From Imbricaverruca yamaguchii (Eukaryota > Arthropoda > Thecostraca > Neoverrucidae), in contig JAOTOL010001501.1 in assembly GCA_034440575.1 (NCBI GenBank), positions 1,201,001 through 1,265,000 of the forward strand: a stretch of 64,000 nucleotides of DNA. The letters are read 5' to 3'. Of the stretch, positions 10,822 through 21,422 are shown piece after piece. The notes beneath the pieces were generated by a model. That model was given only the letters and a program-made list of their open reading frames with translations, ran no database searches and was not told where the DNA came from. The number at the start of each line of letters is the position of its first letter. Positions within the stretch are counted from its first letter, which is position 1. The position numbers were made by a program, and so were the translations under genes.

Positions 10822-11407
10822 GAGTTTAACGGGACTCCGTTAACTTGTGAAAATGTGCCAGATAGGGAGTTTCTTATTCTAATGCGAAACGTTCTGGAAG
10901 ATATAAAATTTGACAAGAAGACACCCATGGAACCTCTGATTCCCATATTGTGTAGCTGCATCAGGATACCGTGACGCCACGCCATGTCATATGCGCCGTC
11001 AATGTCAAAAAATATTACTGCTCTGTGGTGGCGTTTCATGAAACCAGAGCGCACAATTGAGTCGAGTGCTAAAATGTGGTCAAGTGTGCTACGGTGTTTT
11101 CGGAACTCACTCTGTATCACAGTAAGGAGATTGTTATGTTCTAAAAACCACGTCAATTGGACATTCACCATTTTTTTCAAGCAGTTTGCACAGGGAACAA
11201 ACAGGTCAGTGAGATGGGACGGTAATGTAATGGATCCGTGCCCAATTTATTTGGTTTACGAATAGGGACTATAATTGCCTCCCGCCATGAAGGCGGAAAT
11301 GTGCCCGATGTCCGCATTACATTTAGGGCTTCCAAAAGTGTGTCTAAAGCAGCAGGTGGCGAACGTTTTATGATATCATGATGCAGAGTGTCCGGGCCCT
11401 CTTCCAT
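10822..11407 (-). pseudogene. LINE reverse transcriptase, fingers and first palm motif only
   Basis: Two adjoining frames make this up. 11,407-11,177 holds WREAIIVPIRKPNK and YRPISLT, and 11,180-10,820 holds FRKHRSTLDHI, the palm motif A VIFFDIDGAYDMAW, GIRGSMGVFLSNF and VNGVP. The catalytic Asp of motif A is present. The sequence ends within the GVPQGS box, where it reads GVPLNS, and then becomes the 90-bp minisatellite, so the FADD catalytic pair and the RNase H domain are missing. Confidence 0.8.
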
Positions 11408-12117
11408 GCTCTTGAGTGTGTCGATCGGTGCAGTTAATTCGGAAATGGAGAATGGTATGTTGTACTGGATGACGTCTGTGGTGGAAATATCAAGAGGACG
11501 TGCCTCGCACCGATCCTTGTGTCTAAAAAATTGTTAGTTATATGTGTTTTCCGAGCGTGCGGACAAAGCACATACTATCTTGTCAGCCACTTCTTCCGAG
11601 TCGATGGTGTCCTGTCCTGCCATGTGCAAGACTGGGAGAGGAATTGGGGCGTGTTTTCCAGAGAAACGCTTTATGTGGGACCATACAGTAGATAGTGACG
11701 TGATACGATTTAAAGTGCTTACGTAGGATTTCCACGAGTCTCGCTTCGCTTCGGCAATAATACGTCGGGCGAACGCTCGTGCTTTGCGAAAGCTATTAAA
11801 TTGTATTATTATTATTATTATTATTAGCTATTATTATTAAATATACGGAATGCCTTCTTCCTGGCACGGATGGCATCCAAACACTTACCAGACCACCATG
11901 GGACTGATACTCGAATTGACGTGCCCGATGATCGAGGGATGTACCGCTGGGCACTCTGCACAGTTGCCGAAGTGAATGCTTCCACGGAGATGGCAGATTC
12001 ATCGGAGTGGCCGAGGATGGTGCTTTCAATATTAGTTTGGAAAGCTTCCCAGTCGGCTCGGTAAAATGGCCACTTTGAAGGTCGTCGGCCAACCGTAACT
12101 CGATTAACGAAATGAGA

Positions 12118-12375
12118 TTAAACAGGAAAGTGGTCGCTGTTATACGGATCACTATCCACCCACCATTCTAAGACAGGTGCAATTTCTGGACTACAGAGAG
12201 TGAGGTCCAGCACGGACGTCTGTCCGGTCGGTAATGTAATATGTGTTGGTGTGCCCGTGTTAAGAATGCATAGAGGGAAGTCGCTGATAAAACGTTCCAT
12301 TGCACTTCCACGGCTAGTAATCGTGGTTGAGCTCCAAAGAGAGTGGTGCGCAATAAAATCGTCACATACCATCAC
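12118..12375 (-). pseudogene. LINE endonuclease domain, C-terminal half
   Basis: This frame contains VCDDFIAHHSLWSS, corresponding to the conserved GDFNAHHxLWGS with the G changed to C and N to I, then ILNTGTPTHITLPTG and VLDLTLCSPEI, ending at DPYNSDHFPV where the catalytic SDH triplet is intact. These are the signature blocks of LINE apurinic-like endonucleases that nick the target DNA. The catalytic Asn of the DFN block is lost, so this copy would be inactive. Confidence 0.75.
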
Positions 12376-12835
12376 CGGAGGTGTGAGTTGAGCTACAGTT
12401 TGAGAAAGATCGGTAAGTGGAAACAGTCTGCCCGGTGGTAGGTATATGCTGTGTATGGAAACGGTACGGTGGTCTATTACTACTACACGAGCAGCAATGC
12501 ACTGGGATCAGGGTCCACTCGCCACCCTCAGTGGTTGACCTGGAAGGGCCCTCTGGTGGCTCATCAGCGCATGCACTGATGGTGGGTGGGACTTCGGCTG
12601 CTTCTTCGTCCTTTTGGGTTGGGCACCCCTGTCCTGCTGGCGACGAAGGGGGCCATGAGACTCCAAATGATTGTGGTAGAGCTACAAGACGAGCTATCAA
12701 TACCGTAGCACTACCGTGGTCGTGCTGCTGTGAATGACTAGGTGCGATACTCGTTCGAGGTAGTGCTGCTGCCTTTGCAGCGTAAGAAACTGCTGGATGT
12801 GAGCTACTGTACATCTCTCGTGCTTCACGGAACAA
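12362..12835 (-). pseudogene. LINE ORF1 tail joined to endonuclease remnant
   Basis: The frame starts FREAREMYSS, matching the post-knuckle segment of Jockey ORF1 (F-x-E-A-R), and continues into low-complexity Ser/Pro/Glu sequence. Toward its end another frame supplies SIYLPPGRLFPLTDLS, the mid-domain of an apurinic-type endonuclease. The first hundred or so residues of the endonuclease, including the WNCRG start, are absent, so ORF1 and endonuclease are joined across a deletion near 12,490. Confidence 0.6.
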
Positions 12836-12933
12836 AATGTTGTTAAATTTCAGCGACAGGATCTCCTTCTATTTACTGTATGCCGGGCAAGGTCGGTCAT
12901 ACGCAGTGTATGGAGTTTGACCTCGCCCGCAAT

Positions 12934-13632
12934 TTACACACCAACGCTCCTGGGCGCTACAGTTATCTGTATTGTGAGTATTATGGCAGCGCAGTTTGCG
13001 CATGTGGGGCGGTTACGGCAATCGGGCTTGGTGTGTCCGAAACGCTGGCATTGAAAACATCGCATTGGGTTTGGAATGTACCTGCGCACTTTCACACAAG
13101 TGTATCCCACGAGTACTGTACCTGGAAGGTTGTCCGTGTTGAATGTCAACATTATATTGTTGGTATGGTAGATCTCAGTTCCATTTCTCGCACTGATACG
13201 CCGGGCCTCTGTCACCCGTAACTCGGAGAGTCCGTCCACAATTTCTGCATCGGAAATATTTATAAGGTCGTAAGAGTTTATTATGCCCTTGGATGAGTTT
13301 TTTGTTTCATGGGCTTTGATCATGATTGGAATAGACACATCTCGTCTGCCATTGCCCTCCCTTACACTGCATGTGAACAGTTCGGCTGCTAACGCCCTCT
13401 TGGCGTCTTCTCTCCTCGAGAACTCTACTTCCAGCACGCCATCTCGCATAGGCTGACACCTCGCAACGCATCCGAGTCTGTCACATCCGTCACGTCGTTG
13501 GAAAGGTGATAAAGACGTCAGTTGCTTGGCACCTTCACATACCCGTATAATAAGTGTACGAAGACTAGTGTTGCTGTGTGTGTCGGTTATATTTCGTTGG
13601 GGACACGTCTGTACAATGTCACGGTTTTGCAT
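12934..13632 (-). pseudogene. LINE ORF1 (gag-like, CCHC zinc knuckle)
   Basis: The 232-residue frame contains an RNA-binding-like middle region (VLEVEFSRREDAKRALAAEL), then a typical Jockey ORF1 run ending MRCFQCQRFGHTKPDC, a CCHC knuckle (C-x2-C-x4-H-x4-C), and the start of a second knuckle, PTCANCA. The second and third knuckles are broken by a frameshift after residue 220. ORF1 proteins coat LINE RNA and help it reach chromatin. The frame begins inside the protein; further amino-terminal text is in a neighbouring frame up to about 13,970. Confidence 0.8.
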
Positions 13633-13998
13633 GCGCCGATTGCCTTCTGGGGATCGGACTGGTTACAACTAGCACCGTGCGACGGGGAACCTCAACTTCC
13701 GGGACTCCGTCAACCCCGGGGGACGGGCCAAGGGGGCGCGGCTACCCCGCTAAGACAAAGCTGGTGGGCAGGACCGGGGAAGCTGCCCTGCCTGCTCATA
13801 GTAGGGGTAGTCGGTGTTGCAGGGCCAGATGAAGGACATGGATGTTGGGATGAGATTGGGATTGGAATGGGAGCGTACGGATGGAAGGACGAGTCAGGCA
13901 CTCTTGGTCTCACATCTCGCCGGTACGATGGTCGCCGGGCCTTTGGGGCACTCAATCCCCTCACCACGAAAAGGTGGTGCCTCGTCGGGGGGGGGGGT

Positions 13999-14097
13999 TT
14001 AGTTAGTTATTTGGGCTTTACGGCGCTTCGACATTGATGTTAGTTAGTTATTTGAGTTCAAGGGCGCTTCAACCAAAACGCGATCATTTAGCGCCCA
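13999..14097. repeat. Dispersed repeat with GGGCGCT...AGCGCCC stem (copies 2a and 2b)
   Basis: A full copy, TAGTTAGTTATTTGAGTTCA then AGGGCGCTTCAACC and ATTTAGCGCCC, is preceded by a half copy AGTTAGTTATTTGGGCTTTA ending near 14,038. A G-run of 11 precedes them at about 13,987. Same family as 4361-4419. Confidence 0.55.
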
Positions 14098-14358
14098 GCA
14101 TTTACGAGGATTGATCATTCGCGACCACTGGTGCCTGAACCTACCTTTCGGTTACCAGCGCGGAGTTGCTTGGGTACGCTTCACATGCATGTTGTACTGG
14201 AATAGGATGAGGAGTACGTATACTGCATGGATGGCTGACAAGAGGAAATTGACTGGGTACGCTCTTAAGCAAATAAAACGGCCTTCACATAATCCATGTT
14301 CGGCGTCGATAAGATACCATAACCTGTTACCAGAACCTCTGTGAACTGTCTGATACTA
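14098..14358. other. Unassigned sequence
   Basis: No gene or repeat is recognised between the dispersed repeat and the 28-bp minisatellite. Confidence 0.3.
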
Positions 14359-14580
14359 TCACGTTCTCACAAGTAGCAGAATATTCACATACGCCCAAGT
14401 AACAGAATATTTGCCACGTAGCCCAAGTAGCATGATGTTTTCCCCGCACTCCCAAGTAATAGGATAGTCACGATCGCCTAAGTAGAAGGATATTTGCCAC
14501 GTATGCCCGGTAGCAGGATACTTGCCACGTAGCCCAAGTAGCAGGATACTTGTCACTTACGCCCAAGTAGCAGGTTTTCC
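14359..14580. repeat. Minisatellite, about 28-bp unit
   Basis: Roughly eight diverged copies of GCCCAAGTAGCAGGATACTT followed by GCCACGTA. Unit lengths vary slightly (27-30 bp). No coding sense. Confidence 0.8.
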
Positions 14581-14717
14581 TACCTCTGCTCGGCATATGC
14601 ACATTGAAAAAACAGTCTGAATCGGTAGAAAATGGCTGCAATCATACCAAAGCCTGGTTCAACCTCCAAATATGGTATGCTTATTCAACGTTGAAATCTC
14701 CGGCACCATGCCGAATT

Positions 14718-14876
14718 GTGAGATTGGCGCAGGTGCACGCTAAATGAGTTGTGAGGTGCACTGTTTGTGCGTCTTGAGATAAGCGCAGGTACATGCCATG
14801 TAAGTTGTGAGATAAGCGCAGGTACACGCCATGTGAGTTGTGAGATGAGCTCGAGTGCACGCCATGTGAGTCGTCA
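14718..14876. repeat. Minisatellite, 33-bp unit
   Basis: TGAGATAAGCGCAGGTACAC followed by GCCATGTGAGTTG repeats at 14,718, 14,751, a 24-bp short unit, then 14,808 and 14,841. Four full copies and one shortened. Confidence 0.75.
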
Positions 14877-15652
14877 CACAGTCTTGCTGCTTAGCATATG
14901 TCGCACACAACCGTCGTACGTGTCGCCCTCCATCGGAGAGGCGCTGGCAGCTCAGTCGCCTGACCTCGGTGCGCATATGCCAGATGGCCGGACGGCGAAA
15001 CCACCTGGCCAGCGGCCGGCAAGTTGACCCGAAGGTGGCGCCTGCTGAACAGATACCGGCTAAGCTCTGCCATACAACCATAAGTTGTGAAAAGTTAAGC
15101 CCTGCCATAAGTTGTCAAAAGTCAAAGAACTCATCATGCCAAAGAAGTAAAATCAAATCTGCACACGTCAAAGACATCATCATCATGAACATTGCTATAA
15201 TCATGATAAACGACATCTAATTTTAAGTGAAGGAATTAATTCCAGCTTGACAAGTTGCAACACAGACGTTATGGAAGTTTCGAAAGGTTGACGGTTGCGC
15301 TGGGCCGAGTCAGTCGAGTCGAGTCGATCAGACGAACGTCTATCGTACACAAACGGGAGTCAACTCGCTTTGGCTTCGTCCTCGCTCGCAAATACGACTT
15401 CGCTACGTCGCGCGTCTGCACCAACAATTGTCGGTGGCAGCACAGCCTCTCCAAAAATACAGACCTCACGGAAATCACCGCCCGGCACAAAGGGGAGGGA
15501 GGCGCCCAGCAGCATCCCCGACTCACTCTGTGTCGGCGATTGCCATCCACCAACGCACACTGGAATGGTGGAAACCAGCGAGTGCTACACGGCGCCGGCC
15601 GGGGTACGATCAACGTTGGCAAATGTGCACTGGCTACAAACATAGCGTATCA
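14877..15652. other. Unassigned sequence
   Basis: The stretch contains GAGTCAGTCGAGTCGAGTCG simple sequence near 15,307 and open frames on both strands at 15,255-15,734. Codon composition of these frames is dominated by CpG-rich residues and I recognise no protein. Confidence 0.35.
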
Positions 15653-15692
15653 TACGCCCATGCCATGTACATTGGTACATGGCATGGGCGTA
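15653..15692. repeat. Perfect 18-bp palindrome with 4-nt loop
   Basis: TACGCCCATGCCATGTAC at 15,653-15,670, loop ATTG, and its exact reverse complement at 15,675-15,692. A perfect hairpin of this length is rare by chance and points to a recent event such as fold-back synthesis, or to a transposon tip. Confidence 0.8.
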
Positions 15693-16267
15693 GTTAGCGG
15701 GGGACGAGGGGTCTACTCTCCCTACCACTTTTAGGCGGCGCATTCTCTGACTTTAGAGAGGCCTCCCCAGGATACTCGAGTGCGCCCGCGCCGCAGGGTG
15801 CCGGGTCGTTTCCGTCGGGTGCATCGTCGGCGACTACGCTGAGAATCACCTCAAACGCATGGGAACAGACTCGGAGGGGATAATTAAACCCCTCCCCCAA
15901 CCGCAGATATAAAGGGTCACGGGGCTATGTCTACTCCCCCTCCCCTTCCAGGAGTCCGTACGGACACGAAATCCGAGGGTAAACCGAAATGTAGAAGTGA
16001 ATGGAGAAAACCAGAAGAAGAGCAAACTACCTCTGCCACGCCACATATCGACCAGCAGATCCATTTCTAGAGTTGCCACTACGGGCCCATTATGAGTGTC
16101 AAATTTGAATGCCCTGGATTGGACAATCGGACAATCAGACAATCGGTCGGCACCAGCTGGTCAGCTGGTGCCACCTGGAGCCTGTCCCAAGTCTGGCAGC
16201 CGCCCCAAGGTCGCCATAGTCCGTGCCGGGCGACACAAGGCCGCCGCCGGCAGCTGTGCACAGGTCA
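15693..16267. other. Unassigned sequence
   Basis: A short GGACAATCGGACAATCAGAC repeat near 16,120 and two GTCAGCTGG-like copies near 16,155. Nothing else is recognised. Confidence 0.35.
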
Positions 16268-17045
16268 CTGTGCCCAGCCGACGTGACAGCCCGGGGCTAT
16301 GTGCCCAGCCGACGTGACAGCCCGGGGCTATGTGCCCAGCCGACGTGACAGCCCGGGGCTATGTGCCCAGCCGACGTGACAGCCCGGGACTATGTAGCCA
16401 GCCGACGTGACAGCCCGGGGCTATGTGCCCAGCCGACGTGACAGCCCGGGGCTATGTGCCCAGACGACGTGACAGCCCGGGGCTATGTGCCCAGCCGACG
16501 TGACAGCCCGGGACTATGTAGCCAGCCGACGTGACAGCCCGGGGCTATGTAGCCAACCGACGTGACAGCCCGGGGCTATGTAGCCAGCCGACGTGACAGC
16601 CCGGGGCTATGTGCCCAGCCGACGTGACAGCCCGGGGCTATGTAGCCAACCGACGTGACAGCCCGGGGCTATGTGCCCAGCCGACGTGACAGCCCGGGGC
16701 TATGTGCCCAGCCGACGTGACAGCCCGGGGCTATGTGCCCAGCCGACGTGACAGCCCGGGGCTATGTAGCCAGCTGACGTGACAGCCCGGGGCTACGTAG
16801 CCAGCTGACGTGAAAGCCCGGGGTTATGTGACCAGCTGACTTGATAGCCCGGGGCTATGTAGCCAGTTGACGTGAAAGCCCGGGGTTATGTGACCAGCTG
16901 ACTTGATAGCCCGGGGCTATGTGCCCAGCTGACGTGACAGCCCGGGACTATGTAGCCAGCCGACGTGATAGCCCGGGGATATATGACCAGCCGACGTGAC
17001 AGTCCGGGGCTATGTGACCGGCCGAATTGTCAGCCCGGGGCTATG
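16268..17045. repeat. 31-bp minisatellite, about 25 copies
   Basis: Unit GTGACAGCCCGGGGCTATGT followed by GCCCAGCCGAC. Copies in the first half are nearly identical, alternating GTGCCC and GTAGCC variants. From 16,800 on, a diverged two-unit pattern (GTAGCCAGCTGACGTGAAAG next to GTGACCAGCTGACTTGATAG) repeats as a 62-bp higher-order unit. Since 31 is not a multiple of three, stop codons cut frames here. Confidence 0.92.
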
Positions 17046-17850
17046 CGTCAATCGACCGAATCCGGCCATCGACTGTCGGACTGCGCGGTGTATCGGCACC
17101 AACGCATCGACAAGGGAGCGTGCCCCACCGGCACTACCCACCGACACGACCCACCGGTACGGCACGCCGTGTTTCAACCACCATCGACGAGTCCTTCGAA
17201 ACAGCGCGCTCGCTGATTGCGAGCATATTCGACGTCCGACCGATGGCCTCTTTCGGCCACTCCTGTCCGCGTTTGTCGCAAGAGACGAATGGTTAAGGTC
17301 GTAATTTTGCAGCTGTCTCATTTTGGTGTCAATCAACAATTGAAACGCTGTGCAACACCAACCAATAGACAGCGCTGCTTTCGACGCCTTGCAATGGTTG
17401 TGATGTGCAAAAGGTAACTATAAACAACCCTGCAGATTCGAATTTCGTCTCACTTGCGATTGCACACATGTTTGCAATTATCGTGGAAAGTTTATCGTCT
17501 TGAACCCAGTCGACGAAGAAAGCGTTCCATGCCATATGTGATGCACAACATGAAGGAAACAGCCACTGCTATAGTAAGCCTAGTCATGCATGAAGACAGC
17601 CGGAACGCGTGATTGGTGGGAGACGATTCGAGTTTAAGGACGCTTCGACCAATCATTTAGGGTGGAAGACGGTTCATATGTATCATTTCGCGCGTTGCTT
17701 GCACTTAGTTTGGTGTCCTGCAATTGCGATTGTAAGGGCCGTGTGAAGCACATGTAAGCCCACACACTGCAACTAGGCTAGGGCAATGTATCGATATCAC
17801 ATGCGGGGTGAAACAAAAGCTTAAGATATACACACATCAGTGCGCTTTAG
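17046..17850. other. Unassigned sequence with a short dispersed-repeat copy
   Basis: 17,624-17,660 is a shortened copy of the GGGCGCTTCGACC dispersed repeat (CGATTCGAGTTTAAGGACGC, then TTCGACCAATCATTTAGG). The rest is not recognised. Confidence 0.4.
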
Positions 17851-17881
17851 CGATTTCAACGTTCTCAGGACGTTGAAATCG
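17851..17881. repeat. Perfect 12-bp palindrome
   Basis: CGATTTCAACGT, a 7-nt spacer TCTCAGG, then ACGTTGAAATCG. Short, possibly chance or an operator-like site. Confidence 0.5.
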
Positions 17882-19477
17882 CAACGTTCCGTGCGTGGCT
17901 CACCGAATGCAAAATACCGGTTTGAATCGGAGCATACATTCAGACATTTGATGTCACACATAGTCCGTAGACTTAGACGTAGGCATGTGCTTTGCTCTCA
18001 CAACTTAACAGAGCCAATAGCCCTCCCAATCTAACAAACCGAAAAGGTACACTGAAAACAAAATTACCCCGCTGAAAAGAAGGCTCAAGTGTAGTTTTCT
18101 TTTCAAAACTACCCAAGGCTCTTTCACGGCACCCAATGATGGCGAGTAACTTTAAAATTTCCTGTCTTATTTGGGTCAAGATATACATATTCAGGGTCGT
18201 GGTGAGAGAGTAACTATCCAATCAGGGGTTATCCATGGAAGGGTAAATATTTACTATTTTGCGATACACCTGCTACATGCTCCACTCAACTAATTACAAT
18301 GGCAGTCTTGGACATCGCGGGTAACTCTTACAGGGCGACCCGTCAATCGTTTGGCGTTAGTTTGGCGGCAAATGAGGAAAAACCGCAGGGGGTAGATATC
18401 TGCCCTCGGACGTGCGCATGTTAAGACATCATGCGGCAAATAGTTCTATTGCTGCTTCTGTATGGCTGAGCCAGTAATTGTACTGTGTTCACTGAACACA
18501 AAAATGAACAAGCTATTTGTATTGAAACAGTTCCTGTCAATGAAAATCCTCTAACCACTTCTAAAGAGCAGCTTTTTTAATGTGGTGTGCAGTATCCTGA
18601 ACATGAAAATTGTGTGCAGGATTACCTCACTAGCTGTTGTAGTACAAACTATTAGTAGCCATTAACAGATCCTTGTTTAATTGCAAAACACAAACTATAT
18701 TGAAAGTCGCTTCCTTATAAAATGGTGCCGGTGAACTTTGCTAGCTATGTACACATCGAATCAGTATAACTATATGATCAGACCTTCATATTTTGGTAGA
18801 CAGGTCCATCATCCATGAATATCACCATCTTTTTGTTATTTTTGGGCTGAACATGATGTGGGAGACGCAAAAGGTACGTTCAGGAAACAGAACGTGTTCA
18901 GATACCCCCATCCTCTCTTCCCCTAGTTGAGAACTGGGTAGTGTCATTTCTGACAGTGACCTGATATACATATCCGAGGCTGGATATCATTCACAATGCC
19001 AGAGCATCTTTATTGTAAAGACATATTTTCAAACTGTAGAGTCAAAATGAGGTCAAAAGAGCAAAATTTTCTGGTGTTGCGTGGATTGGCTTGCCATTGT
19101 TATGGATCGCTATGATTGTGTTTAAATACTAAAAATTGGCATTAATGATGTTTCGGACATTACTAATGATGCAATGCAGATGCCAGGTCCACCATCTGAC
19201 CTCAGGTCACCTATATAGGAACACTTTAGCAGGTCATTACCTGCTCCAGTTACCGGAACCGGGCTGCCCACCTGACTGCTCCTTTGGGCGGCACAAACAA
19301 TCGGATTCGCAAAGAAATGAGTGAAATACATGAATAAAATATAGAAACCCTTGGGCACACAATGACAAACAGTAGATTTCTGGATGTGTAGGGAGTAACA
19401 TGCAAAGTGACATCAATCGCATGACAGTCATTTCCATTTGTGACAACATTCCAGTTGACCAAGTTTGGTTCCATTAG
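17882..19477. other. Unassigned AT-rich sequence
   Basis: No recognised gene or repeat. Small open frames (up to 82 codons) show no family resemblance. Confidence 0.35.
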
Positions 19478-20192
19478 CCTGTCACGATGACCTCGGCGAC
19501 CTAACATGACTTTTAAATTATATAGCATAAAGATATGCATCAAACAAGTCGCCAGTGTTGTCAAGAACACTTCCCTTTTGCCAATATACTGGAAGCGCAT
19601 CAGCGCCGATTGTCGTGGTCTGGCGCTGCGATTTAAACAAACAAAAAAACTTCAACGGCCCATAACTTAAAAACTTGTCGGCAGATTTTTTTTTACTTTA
19701 AGCAATGCGCCGGTCATTTCTAAGCAGGTACGGAAAAATGGCGTATATAGGCCGGTACAATACGGAGTTGTGTACGAAAAATCAGAGGGGTGGGCGGATT
19801 TCGCCCACCCCTCTGAATACCCAGGGCGTGTATTAACCTGTCATGAACTTGACCTGACTTGACCTCGGTGACCTGACATGACTTTGAAGCAATGTAGCAT
19901 AACAATATACATCAAACAAGTCACTGGTGTTGCCAAGAACACTTCCTTTTTGCCAATATACGGTAAGCGCATCAGCGCCGATATTTGTGGTCTGGCGCTG
20001 AGAACATTCTTTGACCTTACCGACCCCTAACTATAAAAAATTTCGATCGATTTTCGTTTTTCTTCCTTTAAACAACGTGCCGTTAATTTCTAAGCAGGTA
20101 CACAAAAATGGCGTATATCAGCCTGTAAAATCCAGAGTTATCTACGAAAAACCGGAGGGGTGGGCGGATTTCGCTCCCCCTTCCAGGGCGCG
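19478..20192. repeat. Tandem duplication, two diverged units of about 0.36 kb
   Basis: Unit 1 (about 19,478-19,836) and unit 2 (about 19,851-20,192) share, in order, a GACCTCGG/TGACCT start, CATCAAACAAGTC, AAGAACACTTCC, GCGCATCAGCGCCGAT, TTTCTAAGCAGGTAC, AAAAATGGCGTATAT and GAGGGGTGGGCGGATTTCGC. They differ at perhaps a fifth of positions. Unit 1 contains a perfect 15-bp hairpin (19,782-19,816) that unit 2 lacks. Both end near GTGTTAACCTAACC-like text. Confidence 0.75.
19782..19816. repeat. Perfect 15-bp hairpin
   Basis: TCAGAGGGGTGGGCG, loop GATTT, CGCCCACCCCTCTGA. In the paralogous unit at about 20,150 the left arm is retained (GGAGGGGTGGGCG) but the right arm reads CGCTCCCCCTTCC, so the palindrome is perfect in only one copy. 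Confidence 0.7.
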
Positions 20193-20310
20193 TGTTAACC
20201 TAACCTATCCTTACCTTCCATGTAAAAACATTTTGAAGAATCTTTTGATTTTTAAATGAAAAACTACCATAGATTAGCCTGACCTAATCTAGCCTAGCCT
20301 GACCAGTCTT
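20193..20310. repeat. CCTAACC cluster (TTAGG-telomere-like)
   Basis: Runs such as TTAACCTAACCTATCCTTAC and TAATCTAGCCTAGCCTGACC resemble degenerate (CCTAA)n, the arthropod telomeric repeat, in internal position. Confidence 0.5.
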
Positions 20311-21230
20311 GGAGAAGTAATCCAAAAGCGTTCTTAAAAATTTCAAATGTTCGTAAAATGTATCATACAAACAAAACAAAACCTACCCTAACATTATTGA
20401 GATGGGAAAATTGGGGTAATTTTGATCTTTAATGTATTTTATAAATTCTTATGATTTCTTTTTCTAATGCAAAGTGTATGCATGTGGCTAATATGAGGTA
20501 ACCACCTATTTACGGTGGAAATGCTTACTTTTCAATTGCCAGGCCAAATAACACTGAAAATGGGGTTGTGATTCAGGAAACAGCCACAAAACAATGTTTA
20601 AAAAATAAAGAAATAACATAGCCAAACCTAACCTAGCCTTATCTTCCATGTAAGGAAAAGTGGGAACACAAATCTGAACAATTTCTCTCATTTTTTTAAT
20701 CAAATGACAATATTGCAACATTTTAACACAGCCCATTGTAAATGCTCATGATATCTGAAATGGTGAAGGCGCATCCGTTCTGCTGAGGAAGCTACTACGG
20801 ATGTACCTGAAGAGGGAGGTTCAGTTGACCGGGCATGCAATGTTTAGTGGCGGTAAGGGCAGTATCGTACTTGGTGGTCACTGGGTCACGATCCTACATT
20901 ATTATTCAGGGACGGAATACAAAAAAATATTTGTAGTTATGGGAGCAGCACTTCTCTGAACTGGGAGTATTTTCTATTATGAGGGGTGCTATCAGCTGAG
21001 GCACTCGTTAAGTGGGAAGTGCGAAGAGGTGCACTCAAATGTGCTAGAGAGCACCATTTTCCTGTCAAATAGGAGCCTCATGTCCATCAGGGTGCGGGAC
21101 CACGTACCCTCAATTTTCCCCTACATCTGGCAGTGGGGTGATCGTGGCACCAGAGTTTCTTTATTAAATGTGCTGATATAAGTGGAACTAAAAGTTTGCA
21201 CTGTAGGTTCCAAAACCTGCCACAAATTAG
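20311..21230. other. Unassigned sequence
   Basis: AT-rich. ACCTAACCTAGCC near 20,628 continues the interspersed motif. No gene recognised. Confidence 0.35.
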
Positions 21231-21422
21231 CAGTGGCGCGGCCAAGATTTTCTTAAGGGAGCTTGACCCCAACAAAGTCATGAAGTGGAGAACGTGCGAG
21301 AATCTCATCGATTTTCTTTTCCTTTTACGTCGTGAAAATCCCGACAATTTCTTGTGTCATCCAGTATAACTTGTTTGCTAATGGGGAGGGGCGGGCCACC
21401 GGCCCCCTTTGCTGCGCCTCTG
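21231..21422. mobile_element. Possible short hAT-like MITE
   Basis: The left tip CAGTGGCGCGGCCAAG (21,231) and the right tip read on minus, CAGAGGCGCAGCAAAG (from 21,422), form an imperfect terminal inverted repeat of the CAGNGGCG type found repeatedly in this window. No clear 8-bp target duplication is seen. Confidence 0.35.

Larger units (their letters stand above)
10822..13970 (-). mobile_element. Jockey-like non-LTR retrotransposon, 3'-truncated and internally deleted
   Basis: Reading on the minus strand, the parts come in the canonical order: ORF1 amino-terminus (13,970-13,640), ORF1 body with zinc knuckle (13,632-12,934), ORF1 tail (to about 12,500), endonuclease C-terminal half (12,490-12,118), linker (12,110-11,420), and the first part of the reverse transcriptase (11,407-10,822). 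Frame changes separate the pieces. The endonuclease amino-terminal part appears deleted, an (ATT)n tract sits in the linker at 11,800-11,836, and homology stops at 10,822 just before the FADD box. It is inactive. Loss of the 3' end is unusual because target-primed reverse transcription normally truncates the 5' end. Confidence 0.85.

Noticed and set aside
16268..17045. CRISPR-like spacing of 31-bp repeats
   Set aside because: Repeats are head to tail with no unique spacers, in a eukaryotic context; it is a minisatellite.
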